A model generated the notes under the pieces. It saw only the letters and a list, made by a program, of their open reading frames with translations. It had not been told where the DNA came from and made no database searches. From Xenophilus aerolatus (GTDB lineage Bacteria > Pseudomonadota > Gammaproteobacteria > Burkholderiales > Burkholderiaceae_C), in contig QAIB01000017.1 in assembly GCA_030418545.1 (NCBI GenBank), forward strand, positions 1 through 48,573: a stretch of 48,573 bases of DNA, written 5' to 3'. Shown one piece after another: positions 1 to 8,874 of the stretch. A program made the position numbers and the translations under genes. How positions within the stretch are numbered: the first letter of the stretch is position 1; each line of letters starts with the position of its first letter.

Positions 1-131
1 TGCCGGGTGACAACGTGTCGATCACCGTCAAGCTGATCGCGCCGATCGCCATGGAAGAAGGCCTGCGCTTTGCCATCCGCGAAGGCGGCCGCACCGTCGG
101 CGCCGGCGTCGTGGCCAAGATCATCGAATAA
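1..131 (+). CDS. tuf: Elongation factor Tu, C-terminal end (partial)
   Basis: The reading frame starts at base 3 and encodes the last 42 residues of EF-Tu, including the terminal domain-3 stretches [13 protein letters not shown] and [16 protein letters not shown], followed by TAA. EF-Tu delivers aminoacyl-tRNA to the ribosome in the cytoplasm. The stop lies 11 bases before rpsJ, so tuf and rpsJ are probably co-transcribed, as in the str/S10 region of many betaproteobacteria. The 5' part of the gene is outside the window. Confidence 0.97.
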
Positions 132-142
132 GGACGGGCACC

Positions 143-457
143 ATGGCCACCAAGCAGAAGATCCGCATCCGCCTGAAGGCGTTCGACTACAAGCTCATCG
201 ACCAGTCGGCCGCCGAGATCGTGGACACCGCCAAGCGCACCGGCGCCATCGTCAAGGGCCCCGTGCCCCTGCCGACGCGCATGAAGCGTTTCGACATCCT
301 GCGTTCGCCGCACGTCAACAAGACCAGCCGCGACCAGTTCGAGATCCGTACGCACCAGCGCCTGATGGACATCGTCGACCCCACCGACAAGACCGTGGAC
401 GCGCTGATGAAGCTCGACCTGCCGGCCGGCGTGGACGTCGAGATCAAGCTCCAGTAA
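143..457 (+). CDS. rpsJ: 30S ribosomal protein S10
   Basis: The 104-residue product matches S10 along its whole length ([18 protein letters not shown] near the start, [19 protein letters not shown] in the middle). S10 is part of the 30S head and also acts with NusB in antitermination. ATG at 143 follows an AGGACGGG ribosome-binding site. The gene sits right behind tuf and is followed by a strong intrinsic terminator instead of running directly into rplC, so here it seems to belong to the tuf transcript. Confidence 0.98.
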   Translation: MATKQKIRIRLKAFDYKLIDQSAAEIVDTAKRTGAIVKGPVPLPTRMKRFDILRSPHVNKTSRDQFEIRTHQRLMDIVDPTDKTVDALMKLDLPAGVDVEIKLQ

Positions 458-487
458 TCACTGCGAGTCGGCCTGCGGGCCGAATGC

Positions 488-520
488 AAGCCCGGTTGCT
501 CGCGCGGCCGGGCTTTTTTT
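488..520 (+). terminator. Intrinsic terminator between rpsJ and rplC
   Basis: An 8-bp perfect stem, AAGCCCGG (488-495) with CCGGGCTT (508-515), has a 12-base loop and runs straight into seven T residues (514-520). This is a textbook Rho-independent terminator 30 bases after the rpsJ stop. It separates the tuf-rpsJ transcript from the rest of the S10 operon. Confidence 0.88.
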
Positions 521-562
521 GTGGCGTTTGCGAGCGGGCACCGCCAGTTCCACGGACCGCGC

Positions 563-592
563 TTGCACAAAAAGACGGCAACGCAGTAGAAT
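563..592 (+). promoter_or_regulatory. Sigma-70 type promoter for the rplC operon
   Basis: TTGCAC (563-568) and TAGAAT (587-592) are separated by 18 bases, close to the sigma-70 consensus. They lie after the rpsJ terminator and before rplC. The predicted start near 599 gives a leader of about 150 nt. The leader has an imperfect hairpin at about 706-733 (CGCTG...CAGCG) that could be a regulatory structure such as the r-protein L4 site known from E. coli. That last role is inference. Confidence 0.65.
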
Positions 593-752
593 CCTGGGCT
601 CTGCCGTTTTTGCGGCCGTACGCCTATGGCGAGCGGCGCAGTCGACGGAGTCCTTATCAACCTTCTTTCGCTGGGTTCTCACGGCGCAGGCCGCGAAACC
701 CGAACGCTGTCGCCAATTGAAGTGGCAGCGGCGAGAGTTTTGGAGAAACAAC

Positions 753-1433
753 ATGAGTCAAAGCAACTCCCTCGGGTTGCTGGGCCGCAAGGTGGGCATG
801 ATGCGCCTCTTCACCGACGACGGGGACGCAGTGCCCGTCACGGTGGTGGACGTGTCCAACAACCGCGTGACCCAGGTCAAGACCCAAGAGACCGACGGCT
901 ACGTCGCCCTGCAGGTGACGTTCGGTGCACGAAAGGCATCGCGCGTGACCAAGCCGCAGGCGGGTCACCTGGCCAAGGCCGGCGTCGAAGCCGGCGAAAT
1001 CATCCGTGAATTCCGCGTCACCGCCGAAACGGCTGCCCAGCACAAGGCTGGCGCCGTGATCGCCGCGCAGGGCTTGTTCGCCGTGGGCCAGAAGGTCGAC
1101 GTGCAGGGCACCTCGATCGGCAAGGGCTTCGCGGGCACCATCAAGCGCCACAACTTCAGCTCGCAGCGCGCGTCGCACGGCAACAGCCGTTCGCACAACG
1201 TGCCGGGCTCGATCGGCATGGCGCAGGACCCCGGCCGGATCTTCCCCGGCAAGAAGATGACCGGCCACATGGGCGACGAAACCGTCACGACCCAGAACCT
1301 CGACGTGATCCGCGTCGACGAGGCCCGTCAGCTGTTGATGATCCGTGGCGCGATCCCGGGCTCCAAGGGTGGCTTCGTCACCGTGCGTCCCGCCGTCAAG
1401 GCCAAGCCGCAAGCGGCCGAAGGAGCGAAGTAA
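753..1433 (+). CDS. rplC: 50S ribosomal protein L3
   Basis: The 226-residue protein starts [18 protein letters not shown] and carries the L3 signature around [15 protein letters not shown] and the conserved [18 protein letters not shown] loop that reaches the peptidyl-transferase centre. ATG 753 was chosen because GGAG lies 7 bases upstream and the family starts here. An upstream extension of the open frame has no family support. The stop overlaps the rplD start by one base (TAATG), indicating translational coupling. Confidence 0.98.
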   Translation: MSQSNSLGLLGRKVGMMRLFTDDGDAVPVTVVDVSNNRVTQVKTQETDGYVALQVTFGARKASRVTKPQAGHLAKAGVEAGEIIREFRVTAETAAQHKAGAVIAAQGLFAVGQKVDVQGTSIGKGFAGTIKRHNFSSQRASHGNSRSHNVPGSIGMAQDPGRIFPGKKMTGHMGDETVTTQNLDVIRVDEARQLLMIRGAIPGSKGGFVTVRPAVKAKPQAAEGAK

Positions 1434-2053
1434 TGCAACTCGAACTCCTGAATGAGCAGGGCCAGGCCGCGTCGAAGTACGACGCGCCCGAGACCGTGTT
1501 CGGTCGTGACTACAACGAAGACCTGGTCCACCAGATCGTCGTCGCCTACCAGGCCAACGCGCGCCAGGGCACCCGTGCCCAGAAGGACCGCGAGCAGGTC
1601 AAGCACTCGACCAAGAAGCCGTTCAAGCAAAAGGGAACGGGCCGCGCCCGTGCCGGTATGACGTCCTCGCCCCTGTGGCGTGGGGGCGGCCGGATCTTCC
1701 CGAACATGCCGGACGAGAACTTCACCCAGAAGATCAACAAGAAGATGTACCGCGCCGGCATGGCGTCCATCTTCTCGCAGCTGGCACGCGAAGGCCGCCT
1801 GGCCGTGGTCGATTCGATCAAGGTCGACTCGCCCAAGACCAAGGCGCTGGCTGCCAAGTTCAAGGCGATGAATCTCGAGTCCGTGCTCGTGATCGCCGAA
1901 GAAGTCGACGAGAACCTGTACCTCGCCTCGCGCAACCTGGCCAACGTGCTGGTTGTCGAGCCGCGTTACGCCGACCCCGTCTCGCTGGTGCACTACAAGA
2001 AGGTGCTGGTGACCAAGGGTGCCGTCGACAAGCTCAAGGAGATGTTCGCATGA
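1433..2053 (+). CDS. rplD: 50S ribosomal protein L4
   Basis: The 206-residue product has the typical L4 extended loop ([20 protein letters not shown], then [20 protein letters not shown]), which lines the nascent-peptide exit tunnel. In E. coli L4 also represses its own operon. The start codon shares its A with the rplC stop, and the end overlaps the rplW start by four bases, so translation is coupled on both sides. Confidence 0.98.
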   Translation: MQLELLNEQGQAASKYDAPETVFGRDYNEDLVHQIVVAYQANARQGTRAQKDREQVKHSTKKPFKQKGTGRARAGMTSSPLWRGGGRIFPNMPDENFTQKINKKMYRAGMASIFSQLAREGRLAVVDSIKVDSPKTKALAAKFKAMNLESVLVIAEEVDENLYLASRNLANVLVVEPRYADPVSLVHYKKVLVTKGAVDKLKEMFA

Positions 2054-2385
2054 GCCGCGTGAACCCCACCCCCGCTCAGCGTGAATTCGACGAAGGCCGC
2101 CTCATGAGCGTGCTGGTCGCCCCGATCGTGTCCGAAAAGGCCACGATGGTCGGCGAGAAGTCGAATGCCGTGACTTTCAAGGTGCTGCAGGACGCCACCA
2201 AGCCCGAGATCAAGGCGGCCGTTGAACTGATGTTCAAGGTCGAGGTCAAGGGCGTGTCCGTGGCCAACATCAAGGGCAAGACCAAGCGCTTCGGCCGCTC
2301 GGTGGGCCGCCGCGACAACGTTCGCAAGGCCTACGTGACGCTCAAGCCCGGTCAGGAGCTCAATCTCGTTTCGGAGGCCGCTTAA
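2050..2385 (+). CDS. rplW: 50S ribosomal protein L23
   Basis: The 111-residue product contains [18 protein letters not shown] and the C-terminal [14 protein letters not shown] typical of L23, the exit-site docking protein for trigger factor and SRP. I start it at ATG 2050, inside the ATGA overlap with rplD, because Comamonadaceae L23 proteins carry this extra N-terminal segment of about 18 residues. The internal ATG at 2104 would give a shorter form. Confidence 0.95.
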   Translation: MSRVNPTPAQREFDEGRLMSVLVAPIVSEKATMVGEKSNAVTFKVLQDATKPEIKAAVELMFKVEVKGVSVANIKGKTKRFGRSVGRRDNVRKAYVTLKPGQELNLVSEAA

Positions 2386-2388
2386 ATC

Positions 2389-3213
2389 ATGGCCGTCATC
2401 AAGCTCAAGCCGACCACCCCGGGTCAGCGCGGTACCGTCAAGATCTCGCGCGATCACCTGCACAAGGGTGAAGGTTACGCGCCGCTGCTGGAACCCCAGT
2501 TCCAGAAGGCCGGCCGCAACAACAACGGCCACATCACCACCCGCCACAAGGGCGGTGGCCACAAGCACCACTATCGTGTGGTGGACTTCAAGCGCAACAA
2601 GGACGGCATCCCGGCCAAGGTCGAACGCATCGAGTACGACCCGAACCGTTCCGCCCACATCGCGCTGGTGTGCTACGCCGACGGCGAGCGCCGCTACATC
2701 ATCGCCCCGCGCGGTGTCGAAGCCGGTGCAACGCTGCTGAGCGGTTCGGAAGCCCCGATCCGCGCCGGCAACACGCTGCCGATCCGCAACATCCCCGTGG
2801 GTTCGACCATCCACGCGATCGAACTGCAGCCCGGCAAGGGCGCGCAGGTCGCGCGTTCGGCCGGTGCCTCGGCGACGCTGCTGGCCCGCGAAGGCGTCTA
2901 CGCCCAGGTGCGCATGCGCTCGGGTGAAGTGCGCAAGATCCACATCGAGTGCCGCGCCACCATCGGCGAAGTGGCCAACGAAGAACACAGCCTGCGCCAG
3001 TACGGCAAGGCCGGCGCCACGCGCCACCGCGGCATCCGCCCGACCGTTCGCGGCGTGGTGATGAACCCGGTGGACCACCCGCACGGTGGTGGCGAAGGCA
3101 AGACCGGCGAAGGCCGCCACCCGGTCGATCCGTGGGGCAACCTGACCAAGGGTTATCGCACCCGCAACAACAAGCGCACGCAGGTCTTCATCGTGTCGCG
3201 TCGCAAGAAGTAA
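2389..3213 (+). CDS. rplB: 50S ribosomal protein L2
   Basis: The 274-residue protein has the full L2 length and signature, including [20 protein letters not shown] near the N-terminus and [11 protein letters not shown], which holds the histidine needed for subunit association and peptidyl transfer. It begins 3 bases after the rplW stop. No strong Shine-Dalgarno is visible, so coupling to rplW is likely. Confidence 0.98.
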   Translation: MAVIKLKPTTPGQRGTVKISRDHLHKGEGYAPLLEPQFQKAGRNNNGHITTRHKGGGHKHHYRVVDFKRNKDGIPAKVERIEYDPNRSAHIALVCYADGERRYIIAPRGVEAGATLLSGSEAPIRAGNTLPIRNIPVGSTIHAIELQPGKGAQVARSAGASATLLAREGVYAQVRMRSGEVRKIHIECRATIGEVANEEHSLRQYGKAGATRHRGIRPTVRGVVMNPVDHPHGGGEGKTGEGRHPVDPWGNLTKGYRTRNNKRTQVFIVSRRKK

Positions 3214-3222
3214 GGGACAGCC

Positions 3223-3501
3223 ATGACTCGCTCTCTCAAAAAAGGTCCCTTCGTCGACCACCACCTCGTCGCCAAGGTCGACAAGGCCGTGACGAACAAG
3301 GACAAGAAGCCGATCAAGACCTGGTCGCGCCGTTCGATGGTGCTGCCCGAGTTCATCGGCCTGACCATCGCCGTGCACAACGGCAAGCAACACGTGCCCG
3401 TGTACGTCACCGACCAGATGGTCGGCCACAAGCTCGGCGAATTTGCGCTCACCCGCACGTTCAAGGGCCACCCCGCGGACAAGAAAGTCCAGAAGAAGTA
3501 A
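3223..3501 (+). CDS. rpsS: 30S ribosomal protein S19
   Basis: The 92-residue product begins [14 protein letters not shown] and ends [17 protein letters not shown], the usual S19 ends. S19 sits in the 30S head next to S13. It lies 9 bases after rplB, with GGGACAG upstream of the ATG. Confidence 0.98.
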   Translation: MTRSLKKGPFVDHHLVAKVDKAVTNKDKKPIKTWSRRSMVLPEFIGLTIAVHNGKQHVPVYVTDQMVGHKLGEFALTRTFKGHPADKKVQKK

Positions 3502-3513
3502 GGAGCAGAGAAC

Positions 3514-3846
3514 ATGTCTGAAACACGTGCAGTTCTCCGCGGCGTCCGCCTGTCGGTGGACAAGGGCCGCCTCGTTGCCGATCTGATCCGCGGCAAGAAG
3601 GTCGACCAGGCGCTGAACATTCTGCAATTCACGCAGAAGAAGGCCGCCGTCATCGTCAAGAAGGTGCTCGAGTCGGCCATCGCCAACGCCGAGCACAACG
3701 ACGGCGCCGACATCGACGACCTCCGCGTCAAGACCATCTATGTCGAGCAAGGTGCGACGCTCAAGCGTTTCACCGCGCGCGCCAAGGGCCGCGGCAACCG
3801 CATCAGCAAGCCCACGTGCCATGTGTACGTGACGGTCGGCAACTAA
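3514..3846 (+). CDS. rplV: 50S ribosomal protein L22
   Basis: The 110-residue protein contains [18 protein letters not shown] and the C-terminal loop around [17 protein letters not shown] that reaches the exit tunnel, where macrolide-resistance changes occur in other bacteria. An AAGGAG site lies before ATG 3514. It is 12 bases after rpsS within the operon. Confidence 0.98.
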   Translation: MSETRAVLRGVRLSVDKGRLVADLIRGKKVDQALNILQFTQKKAAVIVKKVLESAIANAEHNDGADIDDLRVKTIYVEQGATLKRFTARAKGRGNRISKPTCHVYVTVGN

Positions 3847-3860
3847 GGTCTGGAAGAAAC

Positions 3861-4772
3861 ATGGGACAGAAAATCCACCCGACCGGCTTCCGCCTCGCGG
3901 TCAGCCGCAACTGGGCCAGCCGCTGGTACGCCAACAACCGCGACTTCGCAGGCATGCTGGCCGAAGACATCAAGGTGCGCGAGTACCTGAAGAAGAAGCT
4001 GAAGAACGCGTCGGTGTCGCGCGTGCTGATCGAGCGCCCCGCCAAGAACGCCCGCATCACGATCTACTCGGCACGTCCGGGCGTCGTGATCGGCAAGAAG
4101 GGCGAGGACATCGAGAACCTGAAGAAGGAACTCGGCAAGCAGCTCGGCGTGCCCGTCGCCGTGAACATCGAGGAAGTGCGCAAGCCCGAAGTCGATGCAC
4201 AGCTGATCGCCGACAGCATCACGCAGCAGCTCGAGAAGCGGATCATGTTCCGCCGCGCCATGAAGCGTGCGATGCAGAACGCCATGCGTCTGGGTGCCCA
4301 GGGCATCAAGATCATGTCGGCCGGCCGCCTGAACGGCATCGAGATCGCGCGCACCGAGTGGTACCGCGAAGGCCGCGTGCCGCTGCACACCCTGCGCGCC
4401 GACATCGACTACGGCACGTCCGAAGCCAAGACCACCTACGGCGTCATCGGCGTCAAGGTGTGGGTCTACAAGGGCGACACGCTGGGCCGCAACGACGCTC
4501 CCTCGCTGGACAGCACCCCGCGTCCCGAAGGCGAAGAGCGCCGTGGTCCGCGCGGTCCGCGCCGTGACGGCCGTCCCGGTGGCAACGACCGCCGTGGCGG
4601 TCCGCGCTCGGGCGGCCCCGGTGCCCGTGGCCCGCTGGGTGGCAATGCCGCCCCGGCCGACGGCAGCGACAAGCCCGCAGAAGCCACCGGCGCCGCCGGT
4701 GACAAGCCCGCCGTTAAGCGCGTCCGCAAAGCCGCGCCCGCTGCAGCAGCGGACGGCGCCAAGACTGAATAA
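3861..4772 (+). CDS. rpsC: 30S ribosomal protein S3 with long C-terminal tail
   Basis: Residues 1 to about 210 are a normal S3: [13 protein letters not shown], a KH domain with GKKG at 78-81, and the C-terminal domain ending near [11 protein letters not shown]3 binds the 16S head and helps unwind mRNA. Residues 211-303 form a low-complexity tail, first Arg/Gly/Pro-rich and then Ala/Lys-rich. The protein is therefore about 70 residues longer than E. coli S3 (233). ATG 3861 fits the family start and has GGAAG 7 bases upstream. Confidence 0.97.
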   Translation: MGQKIHPTGFRLAVSRNWASRWYANNRDFAGMLAEDIKVREYLKKKLKNASVSRVLIERPAKNARITIYSARPGVVIGKKGEDIENLKKELGKQLGVPVAVNIEEVRKPEVDAQLIADSITQQLEKRIMFRRAMKRAMQNAMRLGAQGIKIMSAGRLNGIEIARTEWYREGRVPLHTLRADIDYGTSEAKTTYGVIGVKVWVYKGDTLGRNDAPSLDSTPRPEGEERRGPRGPRRDGRPGGNDRRGGPRSGGPGARGPLGGNAAPADGSDKPAEATGAAGDKPAVKRVRKAAPAAAADGAKTE

Positions 4773-4803
4773 ACCCAGTCTTTGAGAAAGACGGAGAAAT
4801 CAA

Positions 4804-5220
4804 ATGCTGCAACCTGCACGCAGAAAGTTCCGCAAGGAACAGAAAGGCCGCAACACCGGCGTCGCGACCCGAGGCAACTCGGTCGCCTTCGGTGACTTCG
4901 GCCTGAAGTCGGTGGATCGCGGTCGCCTCACGGCGCGCCAGATCGAAGCCGCCCGCCGTGCCATCTCGCGCCATGTGAAGCGCGGTGGCCGTATCTGGAT
5001 CCGCGTGTTCCCCGACAAGCCGATCTCGACCAAGCCCGCCGAAGTCCGGATGGGTAACGGCAAGGGCAACCCCGAGTACTACGTGGCCGAGATCCAGCCG
5101 GGCAAGGTCATCTACGAGATCGTCGGCGTGCCCGAAGAACTCGCTCGTGAAGCGTTCCGCCTGGCTGCCGCCAAGCTGCCCCTGCGTACGACCTTCGTCG
5201 CACGCCAGCTCGGCGCCTGA
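4804..5220 (+). CDS. rplP: 50S ribosomal protein L16
   Basis: The 138-residue product has the L16 pattern: [17 protein letters not shown] at the start, [20 protein letters not shown] in the core, and [10 protein letters not shown] at the end. L16 helps shape the A site of the 50S subunit. A GGAGAA site precedes the ATG. The 31-base gap from rpsC contains nothing else. Confidence 0.98.
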   Translation: MLQPARRKFRKEQKGRNTGVATRGNSVAFGDFGLKSVDRGRLTARQIEAARRAISRHVKRGGRIWIRVFPDKPISTKPAEVRMGNGKGNPEYYVAEIQPGKVIYEIVGVPEELAREAFRLAAAKLPLRTTFVARQLGA

Positions 5221-5235
5221 TCGAGGAGAACTCTC

Positions 5236-5475
5236 ATGGCAACGAAGAAAAAGCAAACCGCGAAGGTCTCCAAGGCCGCCGCGCTGCGTGAAAAAGACGT
5301 CGCAGGCCTGCAGGCCGAAATCAAGGACCTGCAGAAGGCCCATTTCGGCCTGCGCATGCAGAAGGCGACGCAACAGCTGAGCAACACCGGCACGCTGAGC
5401 GTGACCCGTCGCGACATCGCCCGCGCGAAGACCATCCTGGCGCAGAAGCAAGCTTCGGCTGCTGCCGCCAAGTAA
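5236..5475 (+). CDS. rpmC: 50S ribosomal protein L29
   Basis: This 79-residue protein has the L29 two-helix core ([21 protein letters not shown], then [18 protein letters not shown]). It is extended at both ends by Lys/Ala-rich stretches compared with the 63-residue E. coli protein. L29 lies at the tunnel exit next to L23. GAGGAGAA precedes the ATG by 5 bases. Confidence 0.96.
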   Translation: MATKKKQTAKVSKAAALREKDVAGLQAEIKDLQKAHFGLRMQKATQQLSNTGTLSVTRRDIARAKTILAQKQASAAAAK

Positions 5476-5484
5476 GGAGTGAAC

Positions 5485-5754
5485 ATGACGGAAGCCAAGC
5501 AATCCCTCAAGCGCACTCTGGTCGGCAAGGTCGTCAGCGACAAGCGCGAAAAGACCGTGACCGTGCTCGTCGAGCGCCGCGTCAAGCACCCGATCTACAA
5601 CAAGATCATGATTCGCTCGAGCAAGTACCACGCGCACGACGAACAGGGCGAGTTCCACCTGGGCGATCTCATCGAGATCACCGAGTCGCGCCCGATCTCG
5701 AAGTCGAAGAACTGGATCGCCACGCGTCTCGTGGAAAAGGCCGCAGCGGTCTGA
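5485..5754 (+). CDS. rpsQ: 30S ribosomal protein S17
   Basis: The 89-residue protein has the OB-fold S17 signature ([55 protein letters not shown]). I chose ATG 5485 rather than the in-frame GTG at 5479 because AAGGAG at 5474-5479 is correctly spaced for the ATG. S17 is the last gene of this operon copy: a terminator follows and rplN does not. Confidence 0.97.
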   Translation: MTEAKQSLKRTLVGKVVSDKREKTVTVLVERRVKHPIYNKIMIRSSKYHAHDEQGEFHLGDLIEITESRPISKSKNWIATRLVEKAAAV

Positions 5755-5790
5755 TCCCCGGCGCCTGCCCTGCGCGGCGCCTGTCCCGAA

Positions 5791-5821
5791 AACGGCCCAC
5801 AATGTGGGCCGTTTTTGTTTT
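5791..5821 (+). terminator. Terminator of the S10 operon
   Basis: AACGGCCCAC (5791-5800) pairs with GTGGGCCGTT (5804-5813) around a 3-base loop and is followed by a T-rich run to 5821. It lies 37 bases after the rpsQ stop. This ends the ribosomal transcript before the unrelated peroxiredoxin gene. Confidence 0.9.
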
Positions 5822-5854
5822 TCCACTCTCCCATTTCCTTCAGGAGCATTCCCC

Positions 5855-6361
5855 ATGATCAAGATCGGCGACACCCTTCCTTCCGTGACCCTGCAGGAAT
5901 ATTCCGAAGTGGAGGGCGAAGGCTGCAGCATCGGCCCGAACCCGGTGGACGTGGCCAAGGCCTCGGCCGGCAAGACCATCGCGCTCTTCGCACTCCCCGG
6001 CGCTTTCACCCCCACCTGCTCGGCCAAGCATGTGCCGGGCTACGTGCAGCACTTCGAGGACTTCAAGGCCGCCGGTGTCGACGAGATCTGGTGCCTGAGC
6101 GTGAACGACGCCTTCGTGATGGGCGCCTGGGCGCGCGACCAGCAGACCAACGGCAAGGTGCGCATGCTGGGCGACGGCAGCGCCGACTTCGCCAAGGCCA
6201 CCGGGCTGACGCTCGACCTGACGGCGCGCGGCATGGGCCTGCGCAGCAACCGCTACTCGATGCTGGTCAAGGACGGCAAGGTCGCGACGCTCAACGTCGA
6301 GGCGCCCGGCAAGTTCGAGGTCAGCGACGCCGACACGCTGCTGGCGCAGGCCAAGGCCTGA
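5855..6361 (+). CDS. Peroxiredoxin, Prx5 family
   Basis: The 168-residue cytoplasmic protein belongs to the Prx5 (redoxin) group, which reduces peroxides with a thiol donor. The peroxidatic motif PGAFTPTCSAKHVPGY puts the catalytic Cys at residue 55, with Thr52 and the later conserved Arg around RGMGLRSNRYSML. Besides Cys55 there are cysteines at about residues 24 and 88, so the resolving partner is not obvious; a glutathione- or glutaredoxin-dependent one-Cys mechanism is possible. CAGGAG lies before ATG 5855. It is the first gene after the ribosomal terminator. Confidence 0.92.
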   Translation: MIKIGDTLPSVTLQEYSEVEGEGCSIGPNPVDVAKASAGKTIALFALPGAFTPTCSAKHVPGYVQHFEDFKAAGVDEIWCLSVNDAFVMGAWARDQQTNGKVRMLGDGSADFAKATGLTLDLTARGMGLRSNRYSMLVKDGKVATLNVEAPGKFEVSDADTLLAQAKA

Positions 6362-6447
6362 GGCCCCGCCGGACCGACGCGACCGACCAGCCCACCCGGC
6401 CTTCGCGACGGCGCATGCCGGCCGCGCAGGCCCCGACCACCACACCC

Positions 6448-7302
6448 ATGCTCGATCCCTCCGCTCTCCAGGGCTTCTTCCCCGTCGTGATGACGCCCAG
6501 CCACGACGGCAAGTTCTTCCAGAACTACGTCACCTCGCTGCTGTCGCTGGTGGTGGAATGCGAACGGGGCGGCATGCGCATCCAGGCCTACTTCCACAAG
6601 GGCGAGAGCCTGGTCACGCGCGCCCGTAACGACTGCGTGGCCAACTTCCTGGCCAACCCGCAGTGGACGCACCTGTTTTGGATCGATGCCGACATCGGCT
6701 TCTCGCCCGAGGCGGCCTTCCGGCTGCTGCTGTCGGACCACGACGTGGCGGCGGGCGTCTACCCGCTCAAGCGCGAAGGCTGGCCCGACGGGGGCGTGCC
6801 GGCCGGCACCACCCAGGCCAGCTTCGAGGCGACCTACACACGCTACACCGTGAATGCATCGCCGGCGCCGGACACCGGCCGGATCGACCTGGAGGTGCGG
6901 CCCGACGGCTTCATGCGCATGCAAGAGGCGCCGACCGGCTTCATGGTGATCAAGCGCCGCGTCTTCGAGCGCATCATGGCGGCCTACCCGGACCTGCGCT
7001 ATGTGCCCGACAGCGGCATGCCCGACCAGGGCCTGCACTACCGCTTCTTCGACGTGATGGTCGACCCCGTGTCGCGCCGCTACCTTTCGGAGGACTACGG
7101 CTTCTGCCGCCTCTGGACCGGGTTGGGCGAACACGTGTACGTCGACGCCAACTCCAATCTGAGCCACCAGGGCTCGAAGATGTACCGCGGCGACTTCGCC
7201 AACTCGCTGGTCAACGCGCTGCCCCACGCGGTGGGCGGGCCCCCAGGCATGCCGCTGGCCCTGCACGGCCGCGAACACCTGAAGTCGAACGCGCCGGGTT
7301 GA
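6448..7302 (+). CDS. Putative GT-A fold glycosyltransferase-like protein
   Basis: The 284-residue protein has no signal peptide. It contains FWIDADIGFSPEAAFRLL at about residues 76-93, which resembles the DxD metal/nucleotide-sugar motif of GT-A glycosyltransferases (Anp1/GT2-like). Upstream HKGESLVTRARNDCVANF also fits such proteins. Sugar and acceptor cannot be inferred. ATG 6448 starts the conserved part; an in-frame ATG at 6415 would add 11 residues, and neither has a clear ribosome-binding site. It converges on the GNAT gene with a 46-base gap holding GC-rich hairpin sequence. Confidence 0.6.
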   Translation: MLDPSALQGFFPVVMTPSHDGKFFQNYVTSLLSLVVECERGGMRIQAYFHKGESLVTRARNDCVANFLANPQWTHLFWIDADIGFSPEAAFRLLLSDHDVAAGVYPLKREGWPDGGVPAGTTQASFEATYTRYTVNASPAPDTGRIDLEVRPDGFMRMQEAPTGFMVIKRRVFERIMAAYPDLRYVPDSGMPDQGLHYRFFDVMVDPVSRRYLSEDYGFCRLWTGLGEHVYVDANSNLSHQGSKMYRGDFANSLVNALPHAVGGPPGMPLALHGREHLKSNAPG

Positions 7303-7348
7303 TCCGCGTCCGCTGGCCGGGCGCTGCGGCGCCTTCGGGCGCGCGAAC

Positions 7349-7930
7349 TCAGAGCTCGACCTTCAGGTAGTGCGAGCCGGCGATGGGGTTGTGGTAGTAG
7401 GGCGGCACCTCGACGAAGCCCAGGTCCTCGTACAGCGCGCGGGCCGATTCCATGTCGTCCAACGTGTCGAGCAGCACGCAGGCATAGCCGGCACCGCGGG
7501 CGGCATCCAGCACGGCTTCGACCAGCTGCCGTCCCAGGCCCAGGCCGCGGAAACCGGGTCGCACGTACAGGCGCTTCATCTCGGCCGCGTTCGCATAGTC
7601 CACCGTGTCCAGCGGCCGCAGCGCGCAGCAGCCCGCCACCTGCAGGGTGCGTCCATCGGGGCGCACCAGCGCCGGCGTGGCGGATGGCGCGCTCGTCGAA
7701 GCGCTTTCCACCAGGGCCAGCAGCAGGGTGCCGCGCGGCTCGGCGTAATCGCCCGGCAGGCCTGCCAGCTCGTCGTCGAAATTCTGGAAACACAGGTCGA
7801 TCTTCAGCGACGCGGCGTACTCGCGGAAGATCGCCCGGGCCTCGGCCAGCTCATGGGCGTCGTCCGGCACCGCCAGCACGATCGCGGGCGTGTCGGCCAG
7901 GGGCAGCGGGCGGGAGCCGAGGACGCTCAT
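7349..7930 (-). CDS. GNAT family N-acetyltransferase
   Basis: The 193-residue protein has the GNAT acetyl-CoA pyrophosphate loop, seen as MKRLYVRPGFRGLGLGRQLV (R/Q-x-x-G-x-G/A), and the C-terminal LYEDLGFVEVPPYYHNP typical of small-molecule acetyltransferases. The substrate is unknown. ATG at 7930 (reverse strand) gives MSVLGSRPLPLAD; a longer open frame upstream is arginine-rich and unlike the family. It is downstream of the cytochrome b561 gene on the same strand, 52 bases away. Confidence 0.85.
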   Translation of the reverse strand: MSVLGSRPLPLADTPAIVLAVPDDAHELAEARAIFREYAASLKIDLCFQNFDDELAGLPGDYAEPRGTLLLALVESASTSAPSATPALVRPDGRTLQVAGCCALRPLDTVDYANAAEMKRLYVRPGFRGLGLGRQLVEAVLDAARGAGYACVLLDTLDDMESARALYEDLGFVEVPPYYHNPIAGSHYLKVEL

Positions 7931-7982
7931 GGCCGCAGCGCCTGCCAGGCGCGGCAGGGCCGCATCGAGGACGCCGACTTCG

Positions 7983-8687
7983 TCATGACTGCAGCGTCGA
8001 CACCCAGGCCGCCAGCCCGGCGCTGAGCGCGAACAGCACCAGTGCGAGCAGCCGCGACTGCCCATCGTCGCGGCTGGATTCGGGTGCGTGGCGGCGTTCG
8101 ACGATGCGATCGCCCGACAGCATCGGCCGCACCATCCGCACCCGCTTGACCGACGCGTAGAACAGCACGGCCGCCACGTGCAGCGCCGTCAGCGCAATCA
8201 GCAGCCACTGGCCGGGGCCCTTGTGCCAGCTGGTCGCGGCGCTGGACCAGCTGCCGGGCACCAGGGCGGCCAGCGGGCCGGTGAAGGTGATCGCGTCGTC
8301 CGACACCAGCCCGGTCGCCACCTGCAGCAGCAGCACGGCCAGCAGCGCGAACACCGACGCGGCGCCCAGCGGGTTGTGGCCGACGAGGTGGTCGGGGTGG
8401 GCGCGCCCGCGAAGGTAGGCCAGCATGCTGCCCGGCGCATAGACGAAGCTCGAGAAGCGCGACCAACGGCCACCCACGAAGCCCCACACCAGTCGGAAGA
8501 CCAGCAGTGCCATCACCGCGTAGCCGAGCCGGAAGTGCCAGTCCATCGCGCCCGTCTTGGCCGTGACCACCAGGCCGACCACGGCGGCCGCCAGGCCCCA
8601 GTGGAAGAGGCGGGTGGGCAGGTCCCACACGCGCACGGTGCGCGCGGCTGCGGTGGCAGGGGAGGGCGAGGAAGAAGAGGCGGGCAT
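7983..8687 (-). CDS. Cytochrome b561-type membrane protein
   Basis: The 234-residue inner-membrane protein starts with a short polar stretch, then VRVWDLPTRLFHWGLAAAVVG, the typical start of Ni/Fe-hydrogenase-type b cytochromes. Several hydrophobic helices follow, with candidate haem-ligand histidines in LFHWG, DWHFRLGY and TALHVAAVLF. Such proteins move electrons between quinone and periplasmic c-type cytochromes. The divergent neighbour is a cytochrome c', a pairing that supports a shared electron-transfer role. The last hydrophobic segment (RLLALVLFALSAGLAAWV) is an extra C-terminal anchor. Confidence 0.87.
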   Translation of the reverse strand: MPASSSSPSPATAAARTVRVWDLPTRLFHWGLAAAVVGLVVTAKTGAMDWHFRLGYAVMALLVFRLVWGFVGGRWSRFSSFVYAPGSMLAYLRGRAHPDHLVGHNPLGAASVFALLAVLLLQVATGLVSDDAITFTGPLAALVPGSWSSAATSWHKGPGQWLLIALTALHVAAVLFYASVKRVRMVRPMLSGDRIVERRHAPESSRDDGQSRLLALVLFALSAGLAAWVSTLQS

Positions 8688-8874
8688 CGGCGGGCGGGCA
8701 GGTGCGGCGCGGCATCCGGCGGCTGTGGGCGGCCCGCCAGATTAACAAAACTGCGCGGCAAGGCCGTGAGCGGGTGCTTGCATGGGCCTTTTGGCACGGG
8801 GCTGGACGCCCGGCCCCTACACTGCCGCGCGCCGTATCCCCGGCGCATTCATGCATGAGAAGGAAGAACCCACG

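Noticed and set aside
1993-3822. 609-codon minus-strand frame opposite rplD-rplV
   Set aside because: It is a mirror of ribosomal genes in a GC-rich genome; no family features and no ribosome-binding site. The same applies to the long frames opposite ptsI (11783-13627) and the sensor kinase (16100-17428).
6362-6447. An extension of the glycosyltransferase-like gene back into the peroxiredoxin region
   Set aside because: The open frame continues upstream only because of GC-rich sequence opposite stop-poor codons; it overlaps peroxiredoxin in another frame and has no similarity.
8779-8823. Promoter for the cytochrome c' gene (TTGGCA and TACACT)
   Set aside because: The spacer is 21 bases, outside the usual range, and no better pair was found; a promoter must exist but I cannot place it.
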